From the NCBI GenBank assembly GCA_022661535.1, contig JAKULF010000004.1, forward strand, positions 558,001-622,000: a stretch of DNA of 64,000 bases, read 5' to 3'. Origin of the DNA: Eutypa lata (taxonomy: Eukaryota; Ascomycota; Sordariomycetes; Xylariales; Diatrypaceae). The notes beneath the pieces were generated by a model. That model had not been told where the DNA came from and searched no databases. It saw nothing but the letters and a program-made list of their open reading frames with translations. Both the position numbers and the translations under genes were made by a program. The number at the start of each line of letters is the position of its first letter. Positions within the stretch are counted from its first letter, which is position 1. Of the stretch, positions 48,377 through 61,050 are shown piece after piece.

Positions 48377-50293
48377 CAGGTCCCAACATCCGGCATCTCG
48401 GTGCTGACGTAGAATATCGATCAAATCTCGAGCCAGTTTCAGAGAGCTGCTTTCTGCTAGCCCGACATCATTGTTCTCCGCAACGAGAGCGCATCGGAGT
48501 AGGAACGTTACAGTGGAGGACAACGCAAAGGCGCTGACACTCAGCCAAAAGTCCCCAAGGTGTTGCTTTCTTAGCTCCTGGAGAAAGTGTACCACATCAG
48601 CGGTCCTTCTCGCTGACACGTATTGATGGGAGATGGTATCGGCGTCTATATCTGTTCTGGCTCTGTCGAAGTCCAACTCGATCCTGTGCTGCAGCAACTG
48701 TACCGAGAGGTAAGCTAGGCGTAGATTGGCGGCTCCTGGGAAGGAGAGCTGTGTTCCCCTAACGATTATCATCCGAATCTGGCCTTCCAGCGATTCTACC
48801 CAACTGTTCAACCGGAACCCGAGGCCCCGGACAGAGGCATTCGTCTCTGTATCCAAGCTGTAGATATGTTGGAGGTAGCTATCGAGTGTTTCGGTCAACG
48901 TGTAGAGGGCGATAAATACGGAGGCAGCATCAATATCTCTCAGGGATGTTTCGTGGCCTGTAAAGTGTTCGATTGTGGGCGTTGGGACGTTATACGTAGA
49001 CTTCTGGAGATGTGGCGGAGTACCATATGCCATGCTTGTCCTAGTAACCGTTAGCTGAATGGCAACCACCATAATAGATAAGTCCTTACCACTTGTCGTA
49101 TATGAGCAGAGACCACCAGATCCGCATGCGAAGATTCTTTTCTGATTCCGGGATATCCCAAGGAGAGGGATCATGGTTTAGACCTAGGGACTGTGCTAGA
49201 GATACAGCAGATCCGAGCTGAGAGCCATTCGCGAGCGGAGAAGTGGTTGGCCGTCCACCCACATTCAACAATATTGCAGTAATGGTCGAAATACCGGGGG
49301 CCAGGTGTAGCTCTGAGTAGGTGGCTTCGGCCGCTTGATTCCAGATGGAACGAATATCCGGAGGTCTGTGTCTTGCCAATTCGGGTACGAATTTCCAATA
49401 AGCGACACTATTCCCGTAAAGAGAGCATAGCAGCGCAGGCGATATGCGGTCTTTTGCTGTATTATACTGTGTCCAAAATGAATCTTTATATAAGAGGGGT
49501 AGACAGGGGTTGGCCTTCTGAAAATATCTGCAACAATCTTTATGTTAGTCATAACTATAAGTATAGGGAGGAGGGAGGGGCAGGCGGCGGCGAGTTTTAC
49601 ATACACATCAATGGCTGTTTTGACGTGCGGCTCGAGAAGTTTCTCAATGATCTCGCATTTGAGATTTGTCACGCTCTGAGAAGCAAGCAGACCAATTGGG
49701 CGTTTTTGTACCGGGACGAACATGACAGGTTTCCCAACATGGGTCGTCATGGGGCGTATCAACCGCAGTCCACGCGTATGATTCGTTGCAACTGATAGGT
49801 AAGTTGCGAGTACTTGGCTATCTGTTGTTGCAACAGGCCCAATAATATGACGATTCTCATGTTCCGCATCGTCCACCGACAGGGGAGTGTGCTGCTGGGC
49901 AACTGGCAGACGTGCGTTGCCTTCATCGCCGAGCCAAATTCTTCCGTCAGTCCCAAACGCATCAATGGAAGAATCATTCCCTAAAACGGCTGGTGTCGTT
50001 GATCTAAGTTGTGTAAAAGATGCTGCTATTGGCTGTACTGGTGTATCTGTGGGGGCAGTTGGCAACCGTCTAGCATTTTTCCGCCTTCTAGGAATGGGAG
50101 TTTTTGCTGCTGCTGCATCAACCTCGCCATGAGCCGGAAATGAACATGGTGTGCTATGGACTCGACACATAAGGCAAACAGGCTCCGGGGAATGGGCTTC
50201 GAGTTTGCATCGACTCTTCCGCCGGCTGCAGGCAAAACATGCAGGCCGGAGGTGGGATCTGTATGGACGATCCCGCGGACCAGAAGACGACAT
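48329..50293 (-). CDS. Zn2Cys6 transcription factor with fungal-specific MHR domain
   Basis: Probable nuclear regulator of the adjacent metabolic genes. Exons 49605-50293, 49090-49527 and 48329-49040 give 612 residues; both introns are phase 2 and GT-AG. The binuclear zinc cluster has Cys19, 22, 29, 40, 43 and 50 (ACFACSRRKSRC, then PVCLMCRVHSTPC), which bind two zinc ions and usually contact CGG half-sites. The fungal_trans (MHR) domain starts around YFQKANPCLPLLYKDSF and continues with SLGLNHDPSPW, RIWWSLLIYDKW and MAYGTPPHL, all typical. The exon 2-3 junction rebuilds DKWTSMAYGTPPHL exactly. After GCWDLGDLCL the frame gives a short tail, while the -1 frame reads ADVVERLMSPDPLGDL and stays open to 48207; a one-base indel is likely. 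The protein may therefore have lost about 40 residues. Confidence 0.87.
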
Positions 50294-50716
50294 GGTGTTC
50301 TTCTACGCTCGTCCGCATACAGTTTAACAGTATGGAACCACCGATACTATTCAGCGGAGACTTCAGATATCTAAGTGTTAAAAACCCCGCGGGAAACTTT
50401 GGATCAGGAAATAGCCACACACTTGGAGTAGGATTTTCCCTCGGGAAATCTCCACAATAATGCGTATAGGTGAGCTTACTATGCATTCCATATGCAGCAT
50501 GTTTTAATATCATTAAAAGGGTTGATGATACCTAGTATTGAAGGTGGCACTTCAGTAAGAGGCACATGATAAATAACTATGTATGACACTACGGGCTTTA
50601 TCTTCACTATTCTCATCCTCTCTTATCTCCAGCCACCTCCCCCTACTCCCCTTTCTTCTCGTCGTAAATATCCCCTCTACACATTTTAGTGTATTACCTA
50701 CTTAAGTATACACAAC
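50294..50716. other. Intergenic spacer, regulator promoter and dehydrogenase 3' flank
   Basis: The spacer is 423 bases. C/T-rich near 50600-50680. No CGG-N-CCG site stands out. Nothing else seen. Confidence 0.55.
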
Positions 50717-51892
50717 TCAAGAAATCTCAATGCCAATCTTCCCCTGGTGTTTACCCGCCCACTGGTACTCATACGCCTCCTTGACTTGATCTAACGTGAA
50801 CACTTTAGGATTGATGACCGGACGAAGCTTCTCCGGATTGGCCTCAATAGCCCTGCACATATCCTCCATCTGCATCCTATTGCCAACCCAGACGCCACGC
50901 GCCGTGAAAAGATGCATCCAGCAAGCAATCAAGTTGGGCACCTCCTTGCCATCACCGCCACCGACAGAACCAATCACACTGAGAGTGCCGTCCAGCTTGA
51001 GGCTCGCAACGCTCTGCGCTATCGACGTGGGGCCCGCCACCTCGACGACGTGGTCAACACCGACATCTCCCGTCAGGCTCTTGGCGAGAGCACCCCATTC
51101 GGGCGTCTCGCGGTAGTTGATGACGTGGTCAGCACCGAGCTTCTCGAGAATCTTCCCCTTCTCGCTCGAACTCGTCGTCGCGATGACTCTGGCGCCAACG
51201 GCCTTGGCGAACTGGACGGCAAAGAGACTCACGCCGCCAGTCCCCTGAGTCAGAACCCATTGGCCAGCCGTGACCTGTTTGCCGGGTAAGCCGAAGAGGG
51301 CATTCCATGCGGTCAGCCCGGCACAGCTGAGAGTTGAAGCCTCGATAAAGCTTAGGCCTTTCGGCATCGCTACGAGGCCTTGTTCGTTGAAGGTTCCGAC
51401 AGTCTGCAGGGTCCCGTCAAGCGTCGCGCCGATTCCGTACTTCACGATTCGCGGATCCACTGACCCTGCAATATGCTGTTGATGGAGCATTGTGATGACG
51501 CTGTCACCGGGCTGGAACCTGGTCACATGTTTGCCGACAGCGAGAACAGTTCCGGCTCCATCGGAGCTAGGGACTACGTTCGCTTTTATGTCCCATGGAT
51601 ACCCACCCCGTGCCACGATGAGGTCACGATACTAAGTCATAGTGAGCAAATAGACAGGATAATCAGGATAAATAAGGACCCGTACGTTGATGGAAGCTCC
51701 TTCAACTATATCATACTAATATTAATCACTGCCACATGGACGAGTTTAAGGTATAAACTTACTTTTGACTAGAACTTGGTTGTTGCCAAGTTCCTGCAGG
51801 GGTTTCTCTGTTAACTTGAGAGAATCAAATCCATCTTGGCCCGGTAATACGACATTCCACTGCTTAGACGTTTTGGGGAGTGATGGTGTCAT
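50717..51892 (-). CDS. MDR-family zinc-type alcohol dehydrogenase-like oxidoreductase
   Basis: NAD(P)H-dependent medium-chain dehydrogenase/reductase; substrate unknown. Exons 51763-51892, 51686-51705 and 50717-51631, giving 354 residues. The middle exon is only 20 nt, yet it rebuilds the family hallmark VKIEGASINYRDLIVARGGYP. The GroES-like domain continues with VVPSSDGAGTVLAVG and PGDSV; the Rossmann domain has GTGGVSLFAVQFAKAVGARV and GADHVINYRE. The usual catalytic-zinc Cys-Gly-His triad is missing and NYRD is present, as in the quinone-oxidoreductase/YogA-type branch, so catalytic zinc is probably absent. The gene is 424 bases downstream of nothing but spacer from the regulator and lies in the same orientation as the regulator, aminotransferase and beta-lactamase genes. 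Reading only the large exon would drop the first 49 residues. Confidence 0.92.
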
Positions 51893-52315
51893 GGCGAATA
51901 TTGTACGGCGACGAGTTTATTAACTCAGAAAAAACAATAAATTAGTATGGCAATACCCTTCATACTGAACATATTGAGCCGTTATCTTCCTTTATATAGT
52001 GATGGTGGACGAGTTCCTACAATCCACATTACTAATCACACGTTATGTTTGATTTCTAAGCGAAGCGTTATGCTCACGGGGATGACTTCCTGACAAATGT
52101 TCTGGCGATCCCATGATGGCGCGTACATGTGGGGGGAACATTACAAAAACACTAATATACGACCGCTTGAAACGGATATTCTGGGTAGTTTCGACACAAT
52201 AAACCAGCAAGATGGTATAGCAGATAACTATTGTAGACGGTTGAGTTCAGTTAGGACTCCACAATGAATCAGCACAAGCTCGCTATCACCTTCCAACAGC
52301 TGAAATAGAGATGAC
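51893..52315. other. Dehydrogenase promoter region
   Basis: About 420 bases between the dehydrogenase start and the aminotransferase 3' end. A minus-strand TATA-like TATATAAAGGA at about 51990-52000 lies about 100 bases upstream of the dehydrogenase start. No other element supported. Confidence 0.5.
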
Positions 52316-53955
<1,640 letters not shown>

Positions 53956-54254
53956 GGTGGAAAATTGATCAAAAACAGGTGGGTGTGAAAAAGATGACAG
54001 ATTATTCTCGGCATTACCTACCTTCCTGTCCTGTCGACAATACGCTCGATTCTGGGGAAAATTACCTTTTTTTATATTTTGGATGCATCACACATGAGTT
54101 ATCACGCTCGGGTGCGAACAGCATGCGATGACTGAAGTTTACCACGGAAAATGAAGTCTCTATTTGTTGTCAGCTCCGCGGGGAACGCAGCTACATACAA
54201 TCGCATCACTCCTCTACTCTCAACCATCTCAAGACCAACCAACCAACCAACCAA

Positions 54255-55527
54255 TTAAATCTCTGCCGAAAACTCCTGGTATCTCTCATAAATCGCCTTC
54301 TCAAATAGCCTCATCAGATTATTTCCGTTGACGTCGCCCACGGGCATCAGCTGCGTGAAGCACGCGCCGCACAACCCCGTCTTCCGATCGACCCACCAGA
54401 TCAGGTTCGGGATGCCGCCCCAGCTCATTGTGCCGGCAGCCCTCCTGCCATCTTCGTCTCTGAGCCCGATGTTGCCCCCAAGACCGTAGCTGAAGTCTTG
54501 GTTGTCGACGTCGAACGAGTTCCCGTAGACCCTCCTGGCGATATCGATGTTCTTCAACGTGTAGTTCAGCGCAGCCTTGGACTCGGCTCCTAGCTGCGGG
54601 CGGAACATCTCGTCGACGAGCGCGGGGCTCAGTACTCGCCCGTCATTGGCACACAGCGTCTGCAATATCGGCAGGAAGCTCTCGGCGGAGCCCCAGACAC
54701 CGGTGCCGCCGTAGTGGTCGTCCCTTTCGGTGTGGGAGTATATGTAACCTTCGGTAGTGGGGGCCAGACGGCCATCCTCGCCAAGGATGCTCAACCCGAT
54801 TTTGCGCTCCTTTAGTTCCGGCGACTCGTCAGGGTTGAAGCCCATGTGCTTCATACCCAGGGGCCCCCATATGTTCGCACGCATGTACTCCCCGAGCTTG
54901 AGGCCGCTAAGCCGCTCGACGATCTGCCCGACCCAGTCGAGTCCCGAGCCGTATGACCACCCGTGACCCGGCTGGAATACGAGAGGCTGTGCGAAATCTT
55001 CTACAATCGTACGGATTGGTTTGGTGCTTGGTGGGCTCGATGCTGCGAGTCTTTGTAGTTTTGGGTCGAGCCAAGGATACACGGACCCAGACGCGTGTGA
55101 GAGAAGAAGTCTTGAACTCAAGTTAGCAGGTTGTTACTAATTAGAATTATAATGAATTCTAGACCGGTAGAAGATACCTTAGCGTGATCTTTTCCTCTCT
55201 CTTCTTCAACACCGGCTTGCCTTCGGAGTCGAAGTCTTCAAGCACCTCGGCGGCAGCGAGCTCCGGGAGTATCGTAGCTACGTCATCATCGAGACCAATA
55301 TTCCCTCGATCGACCTGCTGCAGCGCTGCGACGGCGGTCAACAGCTTCGTGCATGATGCAGTCCACATGACGCTGTCGAGAGCAAGTTTCTCTCCTCTCG
55401 CAGTCTCTCCGAAAGCTTTCGCATATCGAAACTTCCCGGTGGCGTCCGTTGCGACAAGGACAGCGCCCGGAAGTACACCTGTCCGGCATGCCTCCTCGTA
55501 GGCCGACTCGTGGGAGAACTGCGTCAT
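54255..55527 (-). CDS. Serine beta-lactamase-like hydrolase/transesterase
   Basis: Member of the class C beta-lactamase/esterase/transesterase superfamily (EstB- and LovD-like); in fungi these enzymes cleave or transfer acyl groups of small molecules. Exons 55178-55527 and 54255-55110, joined by a 67-nt phase-2 intron, give 401 residues, a normal length. The nucleophile motif SCTK has Ser58 and Lys61; the second motif is Tyr170-Gly-Ser172 (WSYGSGLDW). A conserved GTMSWGG-like segment near the end matches the usual third motif region. Start at 55527 chosen because MTQFSHESAYEEACRTG begins the family-like domain; a longer ORF to 55671 is possible but probably leader. The predicted protein has no signal peptide, so it is likely cytosolic. 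It is third of three enzymes in a row with the dehydrogenase and the broken aminotransferase, 300 bases from the latter. Confidence 0.92.
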
Positions 55528-57150
55528 GTTGGTAAAACTGGTAGCTTTGGAAAAGGAATTGTGAAATGGAATTGGTCCTGCACACATACCTTTCCATCTC
55601 GTCTCCTTCCATAGCTGTTCTATATGTATTCCAATCTCGGAGGTGCGGATCCGCCGAGTTATCATGGGCATCGGACTTAAAGCATCTCACTAGTCCCACA
55701 ATAGCAGTTGACTTTCTTTAGTAAATCCTTATTTATAGATGGAGCATAGCGCGACGCGGAATAAAACGAAGCTATCCAAGTTTCGCGGACTTTTAATGCG
55801 CGTTATCACGTGACGCATAGGGCCCCATTTCCCGGTATGACTCAATCGTGGACCGAATCGGACTTAAGATATAAATGTGATCGGCAGTCCTAATTCCTTC
55901 GGTGCAATGAACAGGTCCGATGGGCGACACAGTAACTGCTTATAGGAAGTGTTAAAATGTACCAAATCCCAATGACAGCATAACTAGTAAGCACCTTAAC
56001 TCAAAAGTTGCCTAAACAAGAACTTACCTAGGGGTTTATCACCACCATTTGGCCCGTCTATTTGGGATCAATCGGCAGAAGAGTCAGCCCGGGACTTGGG
56101 ACTAGTGTTGTTAGCCTAGGCACTTGTCCTATGTTCATCGGGATTTTTATGTAAGTGTTATTTAGCTAGGGTTAGTTCTTTCATGCATGGCTCATGTTCT
56201 GTTCCAAGTCCCTGCTCTAACTATCTACTTGTCTATAAGTCGAGAGTAGGTGACAAAGGTCTTCTTCGATTTGGAAGGGACTGTCTTTGTTTACGCCAGT
56301 GGCCGAAACTCTTGTTCATGTGGCTAACTTCCTTGGTGGTAGGTCAGTAGACTAGTCATGCTTGTTAACGAGAACGCAGTGCAGGAGCGCCTCTGATAGA
56401 ATATACAATATATCCATTCAACAGCCTGCTATGCAGCACTAAAAATCGAACTGGAGGGAAATCAAATGCGAACCCTCATAATTCCCGAATACATTCATGT
56501 ATACGTCACAGCATGCGACGCACAATATTTGCCAACCTGCTAAACATTGAGGGCTCATGAATACAAAATCATTATACCTCTGGAATATCCTGGTAACATG
56601 CCATTATCTGCATCACAAGGGTCAGTAATGCCATATATATATATATATTCTAGCATTTAATTATGAGGTCAAGACATGTCTTAATCATATATTCTTGCGG
56701 GAGAGAACCCCAAGAACGTTGACTGTTATATTATTGGGCCCGCATGTAACACCCTTAGAACTGTCATGTCTCCTGTAATTAAGACCAAAAACGTTGCATA
56801 TAAATGTCAGACATATTCGCGCCTGACTGTTTTGGAAGCATTGCCATTCGTACGTGATATACTTAACACGAATGATTCCGAACACTTGTTTGGAATCATC
56901 GTGAGCAAACAGTTCACTGGAGGCATAACAAGCAACAAAGATATTGTACGCATACCACGTATCTGAGTAACAATTCTATATAACTTACAGCTAAGTCCTT
57001 GCACTGTCGTCTTTGTTATCTTTCACATTCACATTGCTTTATCGGTCTTGGATTGTTACGTCGAGACACCTTTAAGAGAGTAAGAAAGTTACCTAGATCA
57101 CGAAAACACTATTTATTCAATCCTCGTGCCCTTGTTGCCAAAAGAATAAC
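55528..57150. other. Intergenic region upstream of the beta-lactamase-like gene
   Basis: About 1.6 kb, AT-rich, with no supported gene. The hydrolase promoter should be near 55528-55800, where a minus-strand TCTATAAATAAGG at 55731-55743 looks TATA-like. A TA microsatellite lies at about 56634-56648. The segment 56707-56744 matches 47622-47659 in reverse orientation. Confidence 0.5.
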
Positions 57151-57549
57151 ATGGGTAGCCAAGATATAAGCAACTCGGAGCTCCTCGTTATCCTCTTCGT
57201 ATGCGTATTCGGTATCGCGCCGCTGTTCATATTGATGTTTGCATTTATATTCCCCGAACAATTATGCACCCGAGATAGAAGACGACAGATGGCTCTCGAT
57301 CGCTGGAGGGAGCAAGCTGGGCTCCTTCATCCCTCTGACGGTGAGTCCGGCTACGCTGCCGATGACGAGGCAAGTCCTACAACTTCCGTTAACTATAGTT
57401 CACCACCATTGACAGACTCTCAAAGTACCAGTGAGGGAAGCTCCAACTCAGGAGCAGGTTTGCAGCCGCTGCGATTTACGATCACCTGGCACCCAACGTT
57501 GGGATGGCACGTAAGACCCTCGAAGCGCCCCAGTGATTGCTTTTGGTGA
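57151..57549 (+). CDS. Small single-span membrane protein, hypothetical
   Basis: Function not recognised. Single exon, 132 residues, start in a good context (ATAACATGG). One strongly hydrophobic helix covers about residues 11-34 (LLVILFVCVFGIAPLFILMF), preceded by acidic residues and followed by a basic patch (RDRRRQMALDRWRE), so the C-terminus probably faces the cytosol. The rest is Ser/Thr-rich and probably disordered, with a final aromatic segment (TITWHPTLGWHVRPSKR). It lies between two AT-rich stretches and points away from the hydrolase gene. Codon use is ordinary. Could be a real small gene or a fragment. Confidence 0.55.
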   Translation: MGSQDISNSELLVILFVCVFGIAPLFILMFAFIFPEQLCTRDRRRQMALDRWREQAGLLHPSDGESGYAADDEASPTTSVNYSSPPLTDSQSTSEGSSNSGAGLQPLRFTITWHPTLGWHVRPSKRPSDCFW

Positions 57550-57589
57550 GTTGGGAAAGGGATGCAGAAGAAGGGCCAAGAGAGAATTA

Positions 57590-57780
57590 TAAAGATTTAA
57601 TTCTTTAATGATATTAATTATTATATTAATAAAACCAAATTCTTTTTTAAAATATACATTATAATTATTAAAAACAAAAAAGCGAAAAAAGTATTAATTA
57701 ACGATTTAAATTATATAGAAAAATCTATAAGATGAAATATAATGTATATTGCCTTTAACATAGCTAATATGAATGACATC
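57590..57780. repeat. AT-rich block (RIP-like)
   Basis: About 190 bases that are mostly A and T with TTAATTATTA-type words and almost no C. Together with the block at 60680-61050 it brackets the P450 gene. Such blocks are typical of repeats degraded by repeat-induced point mutation, but no element can be identified. Confidence 0.6.
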
Positions 57781-57924
57781 CCTTTGTCTTTATGTGCTAC
57801 ACTTATATTTGCCATGTCGTGGGAGCGGGCTTGTCGGCTTTCCACTTCCACGATTAGGGATAGAGATTACAGACAATCGCTGTAGCAAAGCAAGCTTGTG
57901 AAACCAAGCTCTACTATCAAAACT

Positions 57925-58557
57925 ATGCAGACCTTGATCGAAATACGAAGAGCATCCATACTACAACTCTATGAGGATCGAGACCACTGGCTCGGGAGAA
58001 GTATCGAATACCACGTCTACGCCGACTACTATTACGCAATATCAGCTGAACTCGCGGTGCTCAAAGCCCGAAAGTGTGTGGGTCTGAACATACCAGCCTC
58101 AGAACCACTGAACGACTGGCACAGTGCGTGGCCTTTCAGGTCCACTCTGGGTCGTTTACAGGCAAAGGAAATAACATTTATGCAGGCAAGGGTTCTGCGG
58201 CTAGAGGGCCACTTTGAAGAGTTCTATAATATCTGCATGTATGTTGTCAAGGAGGATGCCAACGTCGATCCCATTTTAATTGGAGTGCTTTGTGAGCTCA
58301 GGAGGTTCGATGACGCATTCGAAAGACTTGACAACCAGTCGACCACGACATCAATCAAGCTGGCGTTGGCGAATGCTCATCTCCTCAGGTACATACATAC
58401 TATACTCGAAGAACAGCCAATTTTGCAGAGTCTCCAAACCTCCCAGCATCTGTTTCAAGAGCTCAGTGCCAACCAACCCACGTCAACGTATTACAACAAG
58501 ATCACACACTCATCTTTACTGATTGGATTAGCCATGATTGACCACTTACAAGGTTAA
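57925..58557 (+). CDS. Helical TPR-like protein, possibly a fragment
   Basis: Function not recognised. The first in-frame ATG (57925) gives 210 residues. The sequence is almost all alpha-helical: TLIEIRRASILQLYEDRDHW, then YADYYYAISAELAVLKARK, QARVLRLEGHFEEFYNICMY, CELRRFDDAFERLDNQ and LALANAHLL. The repeating pattern of small and aromatic residues at helix ends recalls tetratricopeptide arrays. It stops with IGLAMIDHLQG, where I would expect further helices, so the gene may be truncated. The frame is open a little upstream of the ATG without another Met, and AT-rich DNA lies just before it, so a 5' truncation is also possible. Convergent with the P450 gene, 203 bases apart. Confidence 0.55.
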   Translation: MQTLIEIRRASILQLYEDRDHWLGRSIEYHVYADYYYAISAELAVLKARKCVGLNIPASEPLNDWHSAWPFRSTLGRLQAKEITFMQARVLRLEGHFEEFYNICMYVVKEDANVDPILIGVLCELRRFDDAFERLDNQSTTTSIKLALANAHLLRYIHTILEEQPILQSLQTSQHLFQELSANQPTSTYYNKITHSSLLIGLAMIDHLQG

Positions 58558-58760
58558 AGTAGGCATGAAGAGCTGCTCTCAATAGCACAGATGTAGGCAT
58601 TCAGTATCACAACTTTCAAGTAAATATAAATTTCTGTACGATTGAGACTCCCAAATCATCGTTTTCACTACTTGCAACTGTGCAAGGCAATGATATCTAA
58701 AGTTGCAAATTCTTTGCTGAGTGATTAATACTTTAGCCATTGAAACCATGTTGCACTTCC

Positions 58761-60463
58761 TCACAGGGCAGTCATCGTAGCCTCCAACCCCTTGAACTCA
58801 GTGCTCGGCATTGAAACATGATAATCATGAACAAATGCCACATCACTCGCCTCAGTCTTCCACAAATTCATATCAAAGCCCTGAACCAGCGCTACAGTCA
58901 CCAGACACATCTCGGCACGTGCCAGCTCGATGCCAAGGCACTTTCTGCTGCCTTTGCCAAATGACATCTGGTATTTCTGGAGCTTGCGGCCCTCGTCACC
59001 GAGCCAGCGTTCCGGATCGAAGACGAATGGGTCGGGGAAAACACTCGGTGCGGTATGGGCGCTCAAGGTAGTTGTGCTCATGGGAGTACCGGCGGGAATC
59101 TTGAAGGACTTTCCGATGTTCGAAGAGTAAGCTGCATAAGATGTAGGGGCGTATATAAGTGTTTCCCGAGCGATACGTGCTGTTCTGGCCGTGACACCGA
59201 AGGAGAGACGGTGAGCTTCCTCGATGACCGCGGTGAGATATGGCAGTCGCTCAAGTTGGGTCCACGACGCTGGTTGTGCGACGGTGCTGAGTTCTTCCCG
59301 TAGCTTGCTCATGATCTGTGTATTGGCCAGCAGGTGGTAGAATATCATGTTGAGGGACTTGGCTGGTGATTCAGTTCCTGCGAGAACCAGAAGTGCGCCT
59401 TCTTGCTCAAGCCGGAGTAAAGCCTTCTCTGATGCGGGCAAAATAGGATTGTCGAGCACAGTATAATATACAGATTTTGCACTCGACGAATAGCTACCGG
59501 CCCCAGAAGATTTAGCTTTGATGATGCCTACTAGTTCGGCTCGGACTCGCTGCGTCTTTAGTATTAGAACACCATGCCAATAATTTTCAGGGCAACGCAT
59601 ACATCAAATAGGTCCAGCATATCAAGCAATCCAGGTGGCATGATAGGCCTGCTGATGGATTTCGGGAGAGATTCTAGGAAGTCGGGAATGAACGGGAAGT
59701 GCTTGTTGGGATGAATTCCCATCATGAGCTTGTAGCTATTATGGCGTAATGTGGCGGCTTTCTGTTCATCCGAAAGGATGTCTGTCCTCTGGGAGAACAA
59801 GAAGTTATTGACAACACTAGCCTCTGTTAGGATCATTCTTCGTCCGAATTTGAAGGGGTCTTACTCATTGGAGAAGGCGAAGAAGACATCCGAAAGATTG
59901 ACTGGCGTGTGTTCGGAGGCATGTTTCAAAAGCAATTGACAAAGCTGTTGAACTTTTTCGGTAATCGTCGGCTCAAGGGAGACCACATTGCGTTTGCTAA
60001 AGAATGGAGACAGAGCTTCACGTCGTTTGCGATGGACATCAAGACTGGGAGTAGTGCCAACTCCACCGGGAACCCGCAAAGATCTCAGTTGGTACTCATA
60101 CTTGTCTCTCGGGGACGACGAAGGGGCATAAATGGTGTCGAGGAATCCAACATCAGAGATGTGAATCTCGTCCGGGGTGACTCGGATGATTGGTCCTGCG
60201 AGGTAGATTAGTGATGCTGCGCTGTGAACTACACGTGCGCACGTATTGGGCTTACCGTATCGTTTGTGCAGCTCCTGGATTTTGAAGACATATTGGCCGG
60301 GTTGAATGGCGTCGAAATAGAATTCATACCACCAGGTGAGAGCCGCAAGTCTCGGACCAGGAATATGAGCCAAGGGATGAAGGAACAAACGACGTATGGC
60401 ACCTCCGATCGTCAGCAGGGCGGCCAAAAGCACTGTCGTCAGAAAGATTTGAAGGACAGCCAT
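58761..60463 (-). CDS. Cytochrome P450 monooxygenase
   Basis: Membrane-anchored haem-thiolate monooxygenase. Exons 60256-60463, 59865-60195, 59603-59816 and 58761-59555 give 515 residues, standard length. The N-terminus is a hydrophobic anchor (LQIFLTTVLLAALLTIGGAI), followed by HPLAHIPGPRLAALTWWYEF. The I-helix has AGTES (310-314) in place of AGTDT, the K-helix ExxR is Glu364-Arg367 (EAHR), PERW is at 432-435, and the haem motif FGKGSRKCLGIELA carries Cys457. The second intron ends at GCTAG (59817) with a CTAAC branch 12 bases before it; using that acceptor gives FSNDVVNNFLF and removes an apparent in-frame stop. All three introns are GT-AG. The architecture resembles fungal secondary-metabolism P450s of the trichodiene-oxygenase type, but the substrate cannot be told. 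Same strand as the upstream enzyme genes. Confidence 0.93.
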
Positions 60464-60679
60464 GACAAGTTCTACGCCATACGAATGGGACGGGAGAGAA
60501 GAGAGGGTAAGAGGATGCGGAGTAGATGTTGACGATGAAAGTCGAAGTTGGGAGGCGCGGGCGGGGCAGGGATGCGTTTGCGTTGGTTGTTTTTGGCAAG
60601 GATCCAGCCGTGGTCACATCAGCTATAGCCGCTTTAGTTTTTATCGTTTCGTTTGTAGTTTTTAGCCAAGTAAACGTTA

Positions 60680-61050
60680 TGTTTTTATATATATTATTAA
60701 ATATCGTAAAAAACTTAAAATATTTAAATTTTCCTTTTAATAATTAAGTTTTTATTATTAACCTTTTTTTTATTTAAATAATTTAATTAATTATTATTTA
60801 ATATATAAATAAAAATACAATTAAATTATAATTAAAACGATTTTATTTATTAATATATAAATCGTAAATAATTAAATTAAAATTATTTTATAAAGTTTTT
60901 ATTTTTTATTATTATTAATAAAATAAACTTTATATATATATATATATATATAATTAATAAAGTTTATATTTAATTTAATTTTATAATGTTTTTATAATAT
61001 TTTATTAAATAAATTAAAATATAATGCTTAAGTGGAAAATGTTAAGATTT
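60680..61050. repeat. Very AT-rich block (RIP-like)
   Basis: About 370 bases dominated by AATTAA, TTTATT and a TA run near 60933-60952, with hardly any C or G. It starts about 220 bases upstream of the P450 start codon. Probably a repeat destroyed by C-to-T mutation or a naturally AT-rich spacer; no element is recognisable. Confidence 0.7.

Noticed and set aside
59817..59863. Apparent in-frame TAA stop that would make the P450 a pseudogene
   Set aside because: A 48-nt GTAAGA-GCTAG intron with a CTAAC branch removes it and rebuilds the family-like FSNDVVNNFLF.
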